DNA from: an uncultured Prevotellaceae bacterium
GTDB taxonomy: Bacteria; Bacteroidota; Bacteroidia; Bacteroidales; Bacteroidaceae
Reading direction: 5' to 3'
NCBI GenBank assembly: GCA_902761905.1
Contig: CACWMK010000036.1
Location: forward strand, 1-41,151
DNA length: 41,151 bases
Under the pieces are notes generated by a model that was not told where the DNA came from, made no database searches, and saw nothing but the letters and a program-made list of their open reading frames with translations. This document shows, one piece after another, positions 27,301 through 33,811 of this stretch (positions within the stretch are counted from its first letter, which is position 1; each line of letters opens with the position of its first letter). The position numbers and the translations under genes were made by a program.

Positions 27301-28011
27301 AGGCTCTGGAGCAGGCATATCCATTGGCATCTGTACACCACGAATGGTTCCATCGAGTGATGGAGCCTTTGGTGCCGCAGGAGACGTGGTAGCAATGGGC
27401 TCTGAAGGTTCTATCGGCTCAGCCATTATCGGCTGATCAAGACCTGGAGCTCTAACAGTTCCATCCAGAGGTTTTGCATCCATCTTAGGTTCTGCCGATG
27501 GTACAACGTCAATTGTTGGCTTCACCTCAACTTTTGATTCAGCTGATGGTACCACATCAATTGCAGGCTTCACTTCGACCTTAGGCTCTACCTTCGGAGT
27601 AGGATCAGCCTTAGGAACAACGTCGATCTTTGGAGCAACATCAACCTTTGGTGCAACGTCTTCTTTTGGAGCAGCGTCTACCTTTGGCTCGGCAGGAGTC
27701 TTCGGTTCGGCAGCTGGTGCCGTTGGTTTCTTAACCACCTCGATCTTTGAGACAACCTGTATCTTCGGCAGGACATCAATCCTTGGTTTTGCTGAAGATG
27801 CTACATCCTTTGGCTTGCCCGATGGGATCACGTCGATCTTAGGCATATTAGGCATCTTTGGTGCTCGGATTGTGCCATCAAGCGGCTGATCCTCTATATC
27901 ACCTAGAGGAGTTTCCGGCATCATTTCGAAACTTGTCGCTCTTCTGGTCTTATCCAGATTCACGTCTTCGTTATCGTTTACCCTATTTTGTGGAGTTCGA
28001 ACCGTACTCAT
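24313..28011 (-). CDS. Membrane-anchored Ser/Thr protein kinase with repeated N-terminal tail
   Basis: The product has 1232 residues. Residues 1-280 are disordered, Pro/Lys/Val/Asp-rich, with repeats of the kind KxxVxPKIDVVP and four DGT(I/V)R-like motifs (near 45, 183, 220 and 247). The kinase domain (about 290-560) has the ATP Lys in YVLKIYY, HKDIKPGN (about 410), DFGIS (about 433) and YAAPEMYS (about 460); all catalytic residues are present, though the Gly-rich loop is weak (SENTGEAQV). A long helical region (570-1010) with no recognised domain follows. Five hydrophobic helices (about 1018-1037, 1046-1063, 1075-1095, 1102-1120, 1187-1207) anchor it in the inner membrane. Its ATG overlaps the stop of the zinc-ribbon gene by one base. 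Most bacterial kinases of this family are half this size and have an extracellular sensor, which is missing here. Confidence 0.92.
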   Translation of the reverse strand: MSTVRTPQNRVNDNEDVNLDKTRRATSFEMMPETPLGDIEDQPLDGTIRAPKMPNMPKIDVIPSGKPKDVASSAKPRIDVLPKIQVVSKIEVVKKPTAPAAEPKTPAEPKVDAAPKEDVAPKVDVAPKIDVVPKADPTPKVEPKVEVKPAIDVVPSAESKVEVKPTIDVVPSAEPKMDAKPLDGTVRAPGLDQPIMAEPIEPSEPIATTSPAAPKAPSLDGTIRGVQMPMDMPAPEPIPSASPSAGGTTRGVQPQVQPQIRPNVNISIVSSASSTQRANKLKQQRAEIDDSIFVLRGQNYKRKQVLSENTGEAQVFLVEKDKQEYVLKIYYPNFDVNRKILQTVLNFDFEMVVKVYDFGKTYVDGKHRYYELMEYLHGGSMAEYKLDGDMDKFRRIALQAAAALAYCHQCRILHKDIKPGNFFFRDKEHTELVLGDFGISSMIEDDGKAHKTTQARTPIYAAPEMYSDVIDGVVEISPKADFYSLGISLMTLWLGESPMSTNERVMMRQKNEGRIPHMNELPERIKLLVMGLTVVNPINRWGYEQVEQWFLGESPKVDLSSPFLKYKSFIVDPERNLVADNIHELVPMLLANERLSIGYLYNGRITQWLEACGNSKLSTIVKDIITKKYPIDQKAGLMASVYAMEPTYPYKDLRGALCDDIHSVCISLLSNQDEYAMTLNNPNDNFYLYIETHTSCDVDRLRSYFHGIDRTSKDQVRVAIMKIVLEVDPEIPFMTRHPSSTINEIVSAFSNADITEDEWHSLTDGRLLAWMYSHEDPMACESLRIMLHGHEYSSNLAYKVLYNLNRESAYDLANAFTPMQVGELLNERLHKAQNMSDKEFEEEMKDFLELDGRFAYYAQLHGWNEMYNEHNRCFDFKSDENKERLGAYDAKTAVYRFCRILGVTPTYIMPDGIEYADGRNLQIGKKIQQFRNEIRSGSLAQWMSAFYHEDPNVDFSQEYSYEHAIEDWLMAMGKIDPAQRYYKRFIDARDETMKRVKHVKDSWQRAKNKEKIWRMVFYALSGVWILFVLIFGVTNPEYILSHTFISIGLPLGGMTGVIVATRSFFKGYDFLFSFFWGLVGAFTCFIPIIILKYIGASHPTLFNIAVIVITLIYMLVCHLTDFRGDEKADSRLISEVLENDVKSNLIEPLFYTFKARSYKFKGSKFGLLNDVTDQVRSISGESVLHYVLWSLLMLVFVISFVVFSPKMLNIANPNSHMKEAPANIIKKIDRDA

Positions 28012-28940
28012 TAGATATCGTCTTTAATTTCCTTTTTCGTTCCTTTGCCAAGAATAATCCATTTTCCGCCCATCTGCGGCTTAGCACATCCGCAGGGACT
28101 TGAATGGAGCGCATGCTTAAAGTTGCACTCCCAAGCCAGACGCACACCCTGAGGTTTGCAAGCCATCGCATAATTGCGCACCTGGGCAGGTTTGGGCTGT
28201 GGGGCCTGAGCCATCTGGTCGAGCAGACGCGAAAGCATATCCATACGCTCCTGCTTCTTCTTGTCGTATTCCTCTCTGCTCATCACCTTATGGTCGGCAA
28301 GGTTAGCATCTACACGATCAAGACCGCGATCCTGAGCCAACAGCATCAGCACTCGCTGACGCAACTCCTGACTCTTACGGTCGCGCTCCTTATCAGCTTC
28401 GGTAGTGTAAGGAATCTGCATTTCCAGCTTCTGAAGCTCATCAGCCAACTTCTGCATCTGCTGGTATTCAGGCATTGCCAAAACCTTCTCACGCATCTGG
28501 CGAGCCTCTTCTGTAAGTGCAGTTCCGCACTGCTTACAGAATGAGAAATCATTCAGCGTATGACATACAGGACATACGATTCCGCCACGCGGGCTACCGC
28601 ATTCTGGGCAATATGCTTCTGAACCATTAAGATAGGCTCCGCAGAATGAGCAGATATCTTTTCGTATGTAATGACGGCAGGTTTCACAGAAATCAGCTTC
28701 GGCATCAATCTCGGCTCCGCAATTAGGACATGTTGCACTTCCTATGGCATTACCACACGTGCCACAGAACATTGCATCGGGCTCATTGATAGCTCCGCAA
28801 TGAGGACAGGGCACGCCGTTAGCAGCATTCATCTGCACGGCCTGCTGATATTGATACTGAGGCTGCTGTGCTGAACGCTCGCGATAGAGCGGCTCCGCAC
28901 CTCGGCTTGTTCGATCTGGGTTTTGCGTAATATCGTTCAT
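28011..28940 (-). CDS. Multi-zinc-ribbon protein, first gene of the kinase cassette
   Basis: The product has 309 residues. After a Gln/Tyr-rich start come four zinc ribbons in tandem (about 43-145): CPHC/CGTCG, CPNC/CETC, CSFC/CPECG and CPVC/CKQCG. A long charged coiled coil follows (about 145-245, EEARQMREKVLAMPEYQQMQKL). The C-terminal 60 residues form another small Cys-rich domain (MACKPQGVRLAWECNF...SSPCGCAKPQMGGKW). There is no signal or membrane helix. It has its own promoter and ends one base inside the kinase start codon. It is likely a cytoplasmic scaffold; a metal-sensing role is possible. I know no characterised protein with this exact order. Confidence 0.85.
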   Translation of the reverse strand: MNDITQNPDRTSRGAEPLYRERSAQQPQYQYQQAVQMNAANGVPCPHCGAINEPDAMFCGTCGNAIGSATCPNCGAEIDAEADFCETCRHYIRKDICSFCGAYLNGSEAYCPECGSPRGGIVCPVCHTLNDFSFCKQCGTALTEEARQMREKVLAMPEYQQMQKLADELQKLEMQIPYTTEADKERDRKSQELRQRVLMLLAQDRGLDRVDANLADHKVMSREEYDKKKQERMDMLSRLLDQMAQAPQPKPAQVRNYAMACKPQGVRLAWECNFKHALHSSPCGCAKPQMGGKWIILGKGTKKEIKDDI

Positions 28941-28969
28941 CGTTGTTGGATTTTAACTAATGTTAGGTG

Positions 28970-28999
28970 CAAAAATAAATATTTTTTTCAATACAACAA
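28970..28999 (-). promoter_or_regulatory. Promoter of the kinase/AAA+/FHA/PP2C cassette
   Basis: The minus strand has TTG (28997-28999), 19 bases, then TATTTTTG (28970-28977), a perfect -7 box. It overlaps the T tract of the terminator for the gene upstream, so the cassette starts where the previous unit ends. I found no other promoter of this quality before metA. Confidence 0.7.
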
Positions 29000-29030
29000 A
29001 AAAAAACGCCGTAAATTTACATTTACGACG
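28998..29030 (-). terminator. Intrinsic terminator of the M13 peptidase gene
   Basis: The minus strand folds CGTCGTAAAT, loop GTAA, ATTTACGGCG (29030-29007): ten pairs including one G-T wobble, followed by nine T residues. It stands about 27 bases after the stop codon. Confidence 0.9.
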
Positions 29031-29057
29031 CTAAAATAGTTATTTTTTTGATTTAGA

Positions 29058-31091
29058 TTACCACAAATCGAGGCGCTCACTCTTAGGAATGAACATCTTG
29101 TCGCCCTCTTTCACACCAAATGCCTCATACCAGGCATCGATGTGAGGAAGTGCTCCGTTAACACGCCAGCGACCCAGTGAGTGAGGATCGCTCTTAGTGC
29201 GATTGCGAATCTCGGCCTCAGTAATGTTACCTGCCCAAACGCCTGCATAAGCGTGGAAGAAACGCTGGTCGGCTGTGAGTCCATCCTTATCGGCAAGTTT
29301 CTCGCGCTTGGTAGCGTTCTTGTAGGCAGCCCAAGCTACCTGCAGACCACCGTGGTCGGCAAGGTTCTCGCCCAGTGTCAGACGACCATTGGCATTCAAA
29401 CCGGGAAGTACTTCGATAGCGCTAAAGAAATCAGCATATTTTCCTGTACGCTCTATAAAGTTTTTTCCATCAGCTTCTTTCCACCAGTCGTGCATATTTC
29501 CATCCTTATCATAGTTACGTCCCTGGTCATCAAATCCGTGAGTCATCTCGTGGCCGATAACCACACCGATGGCACCATAGTTGAATGCGTCATCAGCGTT
29601 CATGTCGAAGAACGGATACTGTAGAATACCTGCAGGGAAGCAGATTTCATTGGTTGTAGGATTATAGTAGGCATTTACTGTCTGTGGATTCATGTGCCAG
29701 TCGTCACGATTCACAGGTTTACCTACTGTATGATTGATGCGCCAAGCGTTCCAGAACTTAGAGCACTCTTCCATATTTTCGTAATAAGATTTCGCAGGAT
29801 CTATCTCCAGTCCGCTCAGATCTGTCCACTTGTCTGGGTAGCCCACTTTTACATAGAATGTATTAAGCTTAAGCAGGGCATTTACCTTGGTAGAATCGTC
29901 CATCCAACTCTGTGCGGCGATACGCTCACCAAGTGCTATCTGCAGATTCTTAATCAGGGTAAGCATACGCTGCTTGGCAGCCTCAGGGAAGTACTTCTCG
30001 GCATAGATCTTACCAAGAGCCTCGCCCATCACACGCTCAACCTGACTTGTGCTACGCTTCCACAATGGATGGTTCTCCTTACGACCAGCCTTCTTCTTGC
30101 CATAGAAGTCAAAGTTCTCGGCTACGGTCTTATCGTCTAGGAAATTGGCCGAACCCTCAATGAAGCTCCACTCCATCACGTCGCGATACTCAGCTGGCTT
30201 GATGCTGCCAACCAGCTTGTTAGCGCCATCCAGGAACTCGGGCTGTCCTACTACCATTTCCTGCAAATACTTAGTGTCGATGCCCTTAGCATTCATCACC
30301 TTTACCAGAGGCAGGTTGGGATAACGGCTCTCAAACTCCTTAAGAGTCATCTTATTGTAGTTAGCCTCAACATCGCGAAGCTCGGTCTGACTCTTGCTGA
30401 CCTTGGCCAGCGCAGTCTCTACCTTCATGATGTTCTGCATCTTCTTGGTAGCAGCGCTCTTGCTGAAACCAAACAGCTGGAACATTTTTACCACGTGCTT
30501 CTTGAATGCCTCACGGATCTCGGCTGTAGCCTTATCGTTCTCAAGATAATACTCCTTCTGGCCCAGAGTCAAACCACCCTGATAGAGACTCAGGATATTC
30601 TGACCTGCATTCTTCTCGTCGGCACCAAAATAACCGAAGAAGAACTCCTGCTCGCCATAAGGAGCCTGAGAAAGCTGGATATCCAGCAGCTGCTTGTTGG
30701 TCTTTGCAGCCTCAAGTTTCTTAATCAGCGGCATAAGTGGAGCCACACCCTCCTTGTTTCTGCGAGTTGAGTCCATAGCCAACTTGTACAGGTCGCTCAA
30801 CTTCTGCTCAATAGTACCTTTCTTATAGGTATTGCTCTGCAACTCCTTAAGGATACCATTGATACGCTTGTCGTTTTCTTCCTGCAAACGGTCAAAACTG
30901 CCATAACGAGAATAAGCACCTGGAAGTGGATTGTTCTTCATCCAACCACCGCATGCATACTCGTAGAAATCGTCGCCAGGACGAACATTCTTGTTGAAAT
31001 CGGCCTGATTCAGACCTGATCCCAGATCACTCTGTGCCATCATCATCATTGAGACAGACGCCATAGTCATCATTGTTAAAAATCTTTTCAT
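29058..31091 (-). CDS. M13-family metallopeptidase (PepO/neprilysin-like)
   Basis: The product has 677 residues. A signal peptide (FLTMMTMASVSMMMMAQ) exports it. The M13 N-terminal part starts RPGDDFYEYACGGWMKNNPLP. The active site is complete: IGHEMTHGFDDQG (HExxH, about 512) supplies two zinc His and the catalytic Glu, and GENLADHGGL (about 573) supplies the third zinc ligand. NAYYNPTTNEICFPAGIL is the substrate-binding NAYY motif. The C-terminal signature CDLW of many members is replaced by RLDLW. It starts 25 bases after the ABC-F gene and is probably the last gene of the LolA-like/ABC-F unit. Confidence 0.95.
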   Translation of the reverse strand: MKRFLTMMTMASVSMMMMAQSDLGSGLNQADFNKNVRPGDDFYEYACGGWMKNNPLPGAYSRYGSFDRLQEENDKRINGILKELQSNTYKKGTIEQKLSDLYKLAMDSTRRNKEGVAPLMPLIKKLEAAKTNKQLLDIQLSQAPYGEQEFFFGYFGADEKNAGQNILSLYQGGLTLGQKEYYLENDKATAEIREAFKKHVVKMFQLFGFSKSAATKKMQNIMKVETALAKVSKSQTELRDVEANYNKMTLKEFESRYPNLPLVKVMNAKGIDTKYLQEMVVGQPEFLDGANKLVGSIKPAEYRDVMEWSFIEGSANFLDDKTVAENFDFYGKKKAGRKENHPLWKRSTSQVERVMGEALGKIYAEKYFPEAAKQRMLTLIKNLQIALGERIAAQSWMDDSTKVNALLKLNTFYVKVGYPDKWTDLSGLEIDPAKSYYENMEECSKFWNAWRINHTVGKPVNRDDWHMNPQTVNAYYNPTTNEICFPAGILQYPFFDMNADDAFNYGAIGVVIGHEMTHGFDDQGRNYDKDGNMHDWWKEADGKNFIERTGKYADFFSAIEVLPGLNANGRLTLGENLADHGGLQVAWAAYKNATKREKLADKDGLTADQRFFHAYAGVWAGNITEAEIRNRTKSDPHSLGRWRVNGALPHIDAWYEAFGVKEGDKMFIPKSERLDLW

Positions 31092-31116
31092 TTCAAATTT
31101 TGTTGTTGTTTATGTG

Positions 31117-33111
31117 TTATAGTGTAAAAGTATCTAATTCTTCGCTAAGCTTCTCCCAGCGTTCCACTTCTTCGTCGAGTGCGCGCTTTATCGACGTGTA
31201 CTCTGTAACCAGAGTCATATCAGCAGCGTTTTCAGGCACCATCAGCAACTCGTCGAGTTCCTTTAGTCGCTGCTCCATCTGCTCGATTTTGGTCTCCGAC
31301 TGCTTTACGGCTTTCTCCACACGATTCTTACGCTTCTGCTGTTCTTTACGCTCAGCATAACTCAGCGCTTTGTTAAGCGTATCCTGATTAGCTGCAAGTT
31401 GCTCGCTAGATATTCCCACGTTGGGAACGTTTTGTTCCCTCGTTGGGAATGAATTATTCCCACGTTGGGAATTATTCGTCTCCTTACCCAGCTGATTCAG
31501 ATCGCTAATCTTTTTCGAACGAAGGAAGTCGTAGATGCCACCAAGATGCTCACGTACCTTTCCACCGCCAAACTCGTATACCTTAGTTACAAGTCCATCC
31601 AGGAATTCACGGTCGTGACTCACGATGATAGCTGTGCCATCAAATGCATTGATAGCCTCCTTAAGTACATCTTTCGAAGGCATATCCAGATGGTTTGTTG
31701 GCTCGTCGAGTATCAACAGGTTTACTGGTTCCAACAGCAGTCTGATCATAGCCAGTCGGCTTCGCTCACCACCACTTAGCACCTTAACCTTTTTATCGCT
31801 CTCTTCGCCTCCGAACATAAAGGCTCCAAGTATATCGTTTATCTTCAGGCGGATCTCGCCCTTGGCCACATAGTCGATAGTCTGGAACACAGTAAGATTC
31901 TCATCTAGCAACTGTGCCTGATTCTGTGCAAAGTAACCTATCTGTATGTTATGACCTACCTTCAGCTCGCCTGTAAATGGTATCTCGCCCATTATACACT
32001 TCACGAGTGTCGACTTACCCTCACCGTTCTTACCTACAAAGGCTACCTTCTCGCCTCGCTTGATGGTAAGCGTAACATGGTCGAACACAGTATGAGCGCC
32101 ATAGTCCTTACGCACCTCGTCGCAGATAATGGGGTAATCACCACTTCTCAGGCAGGGCGGGAACTTCAGGTGCATAGCCGAATTATCCACATCGTCTATC
32201 TCGATAGGCACGATCTTCTCTAGCTGCTTCACCTTCTGCTGAACCTGAACAGCCTTAGTTGCCTGATAGCGGAAGCGCTCGATAAATGCCTTCATATCAG
32301 CCACTTCCTTCTGTTGATTCTCGTAAGCCCTCAACTGCTGTTCGCGACGTTCCTTACGCAGAACCACGTACTCGTCGTACTTCACTTTATAGTCGATAAC
32401 CTTACCACACGAAATCTCGAGTGTACGGTTCGACACATTATTAATAAATGCACGGTCGTGACTCACCAGTACCACAGCACTCGAACTCTGAGCCAGGAAT
32501 TGCTCAAGCCACTGGATAGATTCGATGTCGAGATGGTTGGTAGGCTCGTCGAGCAGCAACACATCAGGTTTCTGCAGCAGAATCTTGGCCAACTCGATAC
32601 GCATACGCCAACCACCAGAGAACTCTGACGTTGGGCGATCGAAGTCGCTACGCTCAAATCCCAGTCCGACGAGCGTTCGCTCTATCTCGGCCTCGTAGTT
32701 CTCGGCACCCATCATCATATATCGCTCGTGCTCAGTGGTGTACTTCTCAATCAGAGCCAGATAGCTCTCGCTCTCATAGTCGGTACGCTCGGCCAGCTCC
32801 TGGTTCATCTTGTCCAATCGCTCCTTCATGCGGGTATTATCGGCAAAGGCCTTCTGGGCTTCCTCCTTCACAGTAGTGTTGTCCTGCAGAATCATCACCT
32901 GGGGAAGATAGCCTATCTTGGTGTCGTTGGGCACACTCACTGTTCCTGCTGTGGGTTTCTGCTGTCCACACAGTATCTTAAGCATGGTACTCTTACCAGC
33001 TCCGTTCTTACCCACCAAGGCTATGCGGTCTCTGTCGTTGATGACGAAACTTGCGCCATCAAACAGGGGCTTTATGCCAAATTCTACTTTAAGTCCTTCT
33101 ACCGAAATCAT
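31117..33111 (-). CDS. ABC-F family ATPase with a 22-residue repeat insert
   Basis: The product has 664 residues. Two ATPase domains: the first with GKNGAGKST, FSGGWRMRIELA and LLLDEPTNHLD, the second with GKNGEGKST, LSGGERSRLAM and LILDEPTNHLD. The interdomain linker (LRKERREQQLRAYENQQKEV...) is the ABC-F P-site contact region, and a C-terminal coiled coil is present (about 580-660). There are no membrane helices. ABC-F proteins act on stalled ribosomes or give antibiotic resistance; this looks like a housekeeping member. Between the second ATPase domain and the coiled coil lies an odd stretch (about 544-566, NNSQRGNNSFPTREQNVPNVG) encoded by three 22-base repeats. Its ATG overlaps the preceding stop codon by four bases (ATGA). 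Confidence 0.93.
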   Translation of the reverse strand: MISVEGLKVEFGIKPLFDGASFVINDRDRIALVGKNGAGKSTMLKILCGQQKPTAGTVSVPNDTKIGYLPQVMILQDNTTVKEEAQKAFADNTRMKERLDKMNQELAERTDYESESYLALIEKYTTEHERYMMMGAENYEAEIERTLVGLGFERSDFDRPTSEFSGGWRMRIELAKILLQKPDVLLLDEPTNHLDIESIQWLEQFLAQSSSAVVLVSHDRAFINNVSNRTLEISCGKVIDYKVKYDEYVVLRKERREQQLRAYENQQKEVADMKAFIERFRYQATKAVQVQQKVKQLEKIVPIEIDDVDNSAMHLKFPPCLRSGDYPIICDEVRKDYGAHTVFDHVTLTIKRGEKVAFVGKNGEGKSTLVKCIMGEIPFTGELKVGHNIQIGYFAQNQAQLLDENLTVFQTIDYVAKGEIRLKINDILGAFMFGGEESDKKVKVLSGGERSRLAMIRLLLEPVNLLILDEPTNHLDMPSKDVLKEAINAFDGTAIIVSHDREFLDGLVTKVYEFGGGKVREHLGGIYDFLRSKKISDLNQLGKETNNSQRGNNSFPTREQNVPNVGISSEQLAANQDTLNKALSYAERKEQQKRKNRVEKAVKQSETKIEQMEQRLKELDELLMVPENAADMTLVTEYTSIKRALDEEVERWEKLSEELDTFTL
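31413..31478. repeat. Three 22-base palindromic repeats inside the ABC-F gene
   Basis: Cores TTCCCACGTTGGGAA (31413-31427), TTCCCTCGTTGGGAA (31435-31449) and TTCCCACGTTGGGAA (31457-31471) recur at exactly 22 bases, each with a different 7-base spacer. Each core has TTCCC/GGGAA arms. As 22 is not a multiple of three, each copy is read in a different frame; three copies make 66 bases and keep the gene open. Confidence 0.93.
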
Positions 33112-33743
33112 CGTTTATCTACGTATTTATAATCCTTATAACGCTCCTTGGGGAAACGTAGCATCTCGTCTGTAATGCCACCCGACTGGAAATTGGAGAT
33201 CTTTATGGTGGTCCAAATGAAAGCTATCTTTATGCGTACGCTTATCGGGCGATAGGTGTTACGCTCTATCAGGGCGTGTATCTCCTTCATACCCTTGCGA
33301 CCCTTTATCAGCTTAAGCGTCACCACGAGCCCTTCCTGGGCCTGAGCAATGCTGTATGTATAGTTATCGGGCTCGAACTTGAACTTCTGCGAATACTTGT
33401 CGCTCTTGTTGTTCTTGGCGCTGTGTATCTCTACCTCCTGCTTCTTTTTCTTGATGGTGTACACTGTCTGCCCGTCGTTCCACGAGTTCATCTTCGCATC
33501 CTCAAACTTGCTCTTCTTGCCCTTATACCAGATGGTGCCGTGAGTCTTGTATATACCCGTGATGTTAACGTCGTAACGCAACGATGCGCCCTGTTCGCCA
33601 AACACCTGCTGGTAGGCCGAATTGAATATACGGCGAGCCTGACGCGCATTCGGAGTATCCTGAGCGTGCATCGGGCTAAGACATATGGCACTAAACAGCA
33701 ACAAAATTGCTAATATTATCCTATTTCTCATTAACTTTTTCAT
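33108..33743 (-). CDS. LolA-like periplasmic carrier protein
   Basis: The product has 211 residues. A signal peptide (IILAILLLFSAICLSPMHAQ) is followed by a beta-rich domain with alternating strands (LRYDVNITGIYKTHGTIWYKGKKSKFE, GQTVYTIKKKKQEVEIHS) and ends FPKERYKDYKYVDKR. The half-barrel pattern and length fit LolA-like proteins of Bacteroidetes, which carry lipoproteins or lipids across the periplasm. The similarity is of pattern rather than of a clear catalytic motif. Its stop overlaps the ABC-F start (ATGA), so the two are co-translated. A second in-frame ATG is at 33731. Confidence 0.7.
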   Translation of the reverse strand: MKKLMRNRIILAILLLFSAICLSPMHAQDTPNARQARRIFNSAYQQVFGEQGASLRYDVNITGIYKTHGTIWYKGKKSKFEDAKMNSWNDGQTVYTIKKKKQEVEIHSAKNNKSDKYSQKFKFEPDNYTYSIAQAQEGLVVTLKLIKGRKGMKEIHALIERNTYRPISVRIKIAFIWTTIKISNFQSGGITDEMLRFPKERYKDYKYVDKR

Positions 33744-33753
33744 TTTCGGAGTG

Positions 33754-33761
33754 CAAAATTA
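33754..33761 (-). promoter_or_regulatory. -7 box of the LolA-like/ABC-F/M13 unit
   Basis: The minus strand has TAATTTTG about ten bases upstream of the ATG at 33743. No TTG is correctly spaced upstream. If used, the leader is very short, which would favour the ATG at 33731. Confidence 0.45.
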
Positions 33762-33783
33762 CACATTTCTCGCGATTTATTAC

Positions 33784-33791
33784 TATTTTTG
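33784..33791 (+). promoter_or_regulatory. -7 box of the tex gene
   Basis: TATTTTTG matches the -7 consensus 20 bases before the ATG at 33812 and 32 before the ATG at 33824. No clear -33 element is visible. Confidence 0.4.
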
Positions 33792-33811
33792 CACACAAAT
33801 TAACGTAATCA

